Shown here: one piece after another, positions 63,730-64,000 of the stretch | Layout of the letters: every line of letters starts with the position of its first letter | How positions within the stretch are numbered: the stretch's first letter is position 1 | Origin: Clostridiales bacterium | Lineage (GTDB): Bacteria; Bacillota; Clostridia; Christensenellales; Aristaeellaceae | NCBI GenBank assembly: GCA_015056325.1 | Contig: SVGL01000002.1 | Location: 62,001-126,000 of the forward strand | Length of the DNA stretch: 64,000 nucleotides | Reading direction: 5' to 3' | Program-made: the position numbers and the translations under genes | The notes under the pieces: generated by a model | Told to the model about the DNA's origin: nothing | Seen by the model: the letters and a program-made list of their open reading frames with translations, nothing else | Database searches by the model: none

Positions 63730-63741
63730 GGAAACGTTTCC
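63730..63741. promoter_or_regulatory. LacI/GalR-type operator (or cre-like) palindrome
   Basis: GGAAACGTTTCC perfect 12-bp palindrome just upstream of a TTGCAC-17-TATACT promoter (63750-63778). Confidence 0.65.
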
Positions 63742-63800
63742 AATACCTATTGCACGATGGCGGAAAAGGTGATATACTAACCATAACGGAAAGGGACGTC

Positions 63801-63837
63801 CCTTTGTTTTGGCCCTGGAACAGGGCCAAAACAAAGG
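63801..63837 (+). promoter_or_regulatory. Perfect 17-bp stem / GAA loop in the 5' leader of the next gene
   Basis: CCTTTGTTTTGGCCCTG-GAA-CAGGGCCAAAACAAAGG. Confidence 0.75.
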
Positions 63838-63900
63838 CCATCGTCATCCTTCCAAATTTACAAGCGGGAAAACCGCACATACTAAAAGGAGGACTACCCC

Positions 63901-64000
63901 ATGAAGAAGATCCTTTCTCTGGTTCTTGCTCTGGCGATGGTGCTGTCTCTGTGCTCTTTCGCCTCTGCTGAAGGCTTCGACGGCGAGATCAAGATCTGGG
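63901..64000 (+). CDS. N-terminus of a secreted solute-binding protein, likely sugar ABC transporter (truncated by window end)
   Basis: MKKILSLVLALAMVLSLCSFASAEGFDGEIKIW; RBS AAAAGGAGG. Confidence 0.65.
   Translation, partial: MKKILSLVLALAMVLSLCSFASAEGFDGEIKIW

Noticed and set aside
61549-63834. 761-aa ORF opposite GH53
   Set aside because: Antisense shadow; GH53 catalytic motifs are on the plus strand.
1-64000. tRNA or rRNA genes
   Set aside because: No cloverleaf-type TTCRANTC/acceptor pattern or rRNA signature was recognised by eye; tRNAscan/barrnap would be needed to exclude them formally.

Overview
64-kb chromosomal window from what looks like a GC-rich, gut-type Clostridia/Firmicutes genome (inferred from gene content, T-box, extended -10 promoters, secreted BspA-like proteins). 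Housekeeping genes: nrdR, fused RNase PH-RdgB, pgsA, rubrerythrin, ksgA, dut, a T-box-controlled tryptophan-type ABC transporter, a TetM-type ribosomal protection factor, and sugar catabolism genes (araD, FGGY kinase, GH13, GH53, GH5). These flank an accessory block of about 20 kb (about 19.8-39.9 kb) of secreted leucine-rich/transglutaminase/dockerin proteins plus a divergent tubulin/FtsZ-like protein. The most unusual signals are: (i) a family of ~85-bp three-hairpin elements with compensatory stem changes (copies at 11518, 12199 and 53171), one of which sits in-frame inside ksgA and adds exactly 30 codons between 7-bp direct repeats; (ii) six head-to-tail copies of an exact 94-bp unit after the rubrerythrin gene, the first copy supplying that gene's stop codon, with a diverged single relative at about 52.06 kb; (iii) a duplicated, translationally coupled two-gene module (transglutaminase-LRR-dockerin protein plus cohesin-like/CxxC-repeat/dockerin protein); (iv) a tubulin-like protein with an overlapping downstream ORF; (v) two microprotein genes below the ORF-track cutoff in a PadR/DUF2812 operon; (vi) nested MITE-like elements between araD and a FGGY kinase. 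No rRNA, tRNA or CRISPR array was recognised. All product calls come from reading motifs, not database searches.
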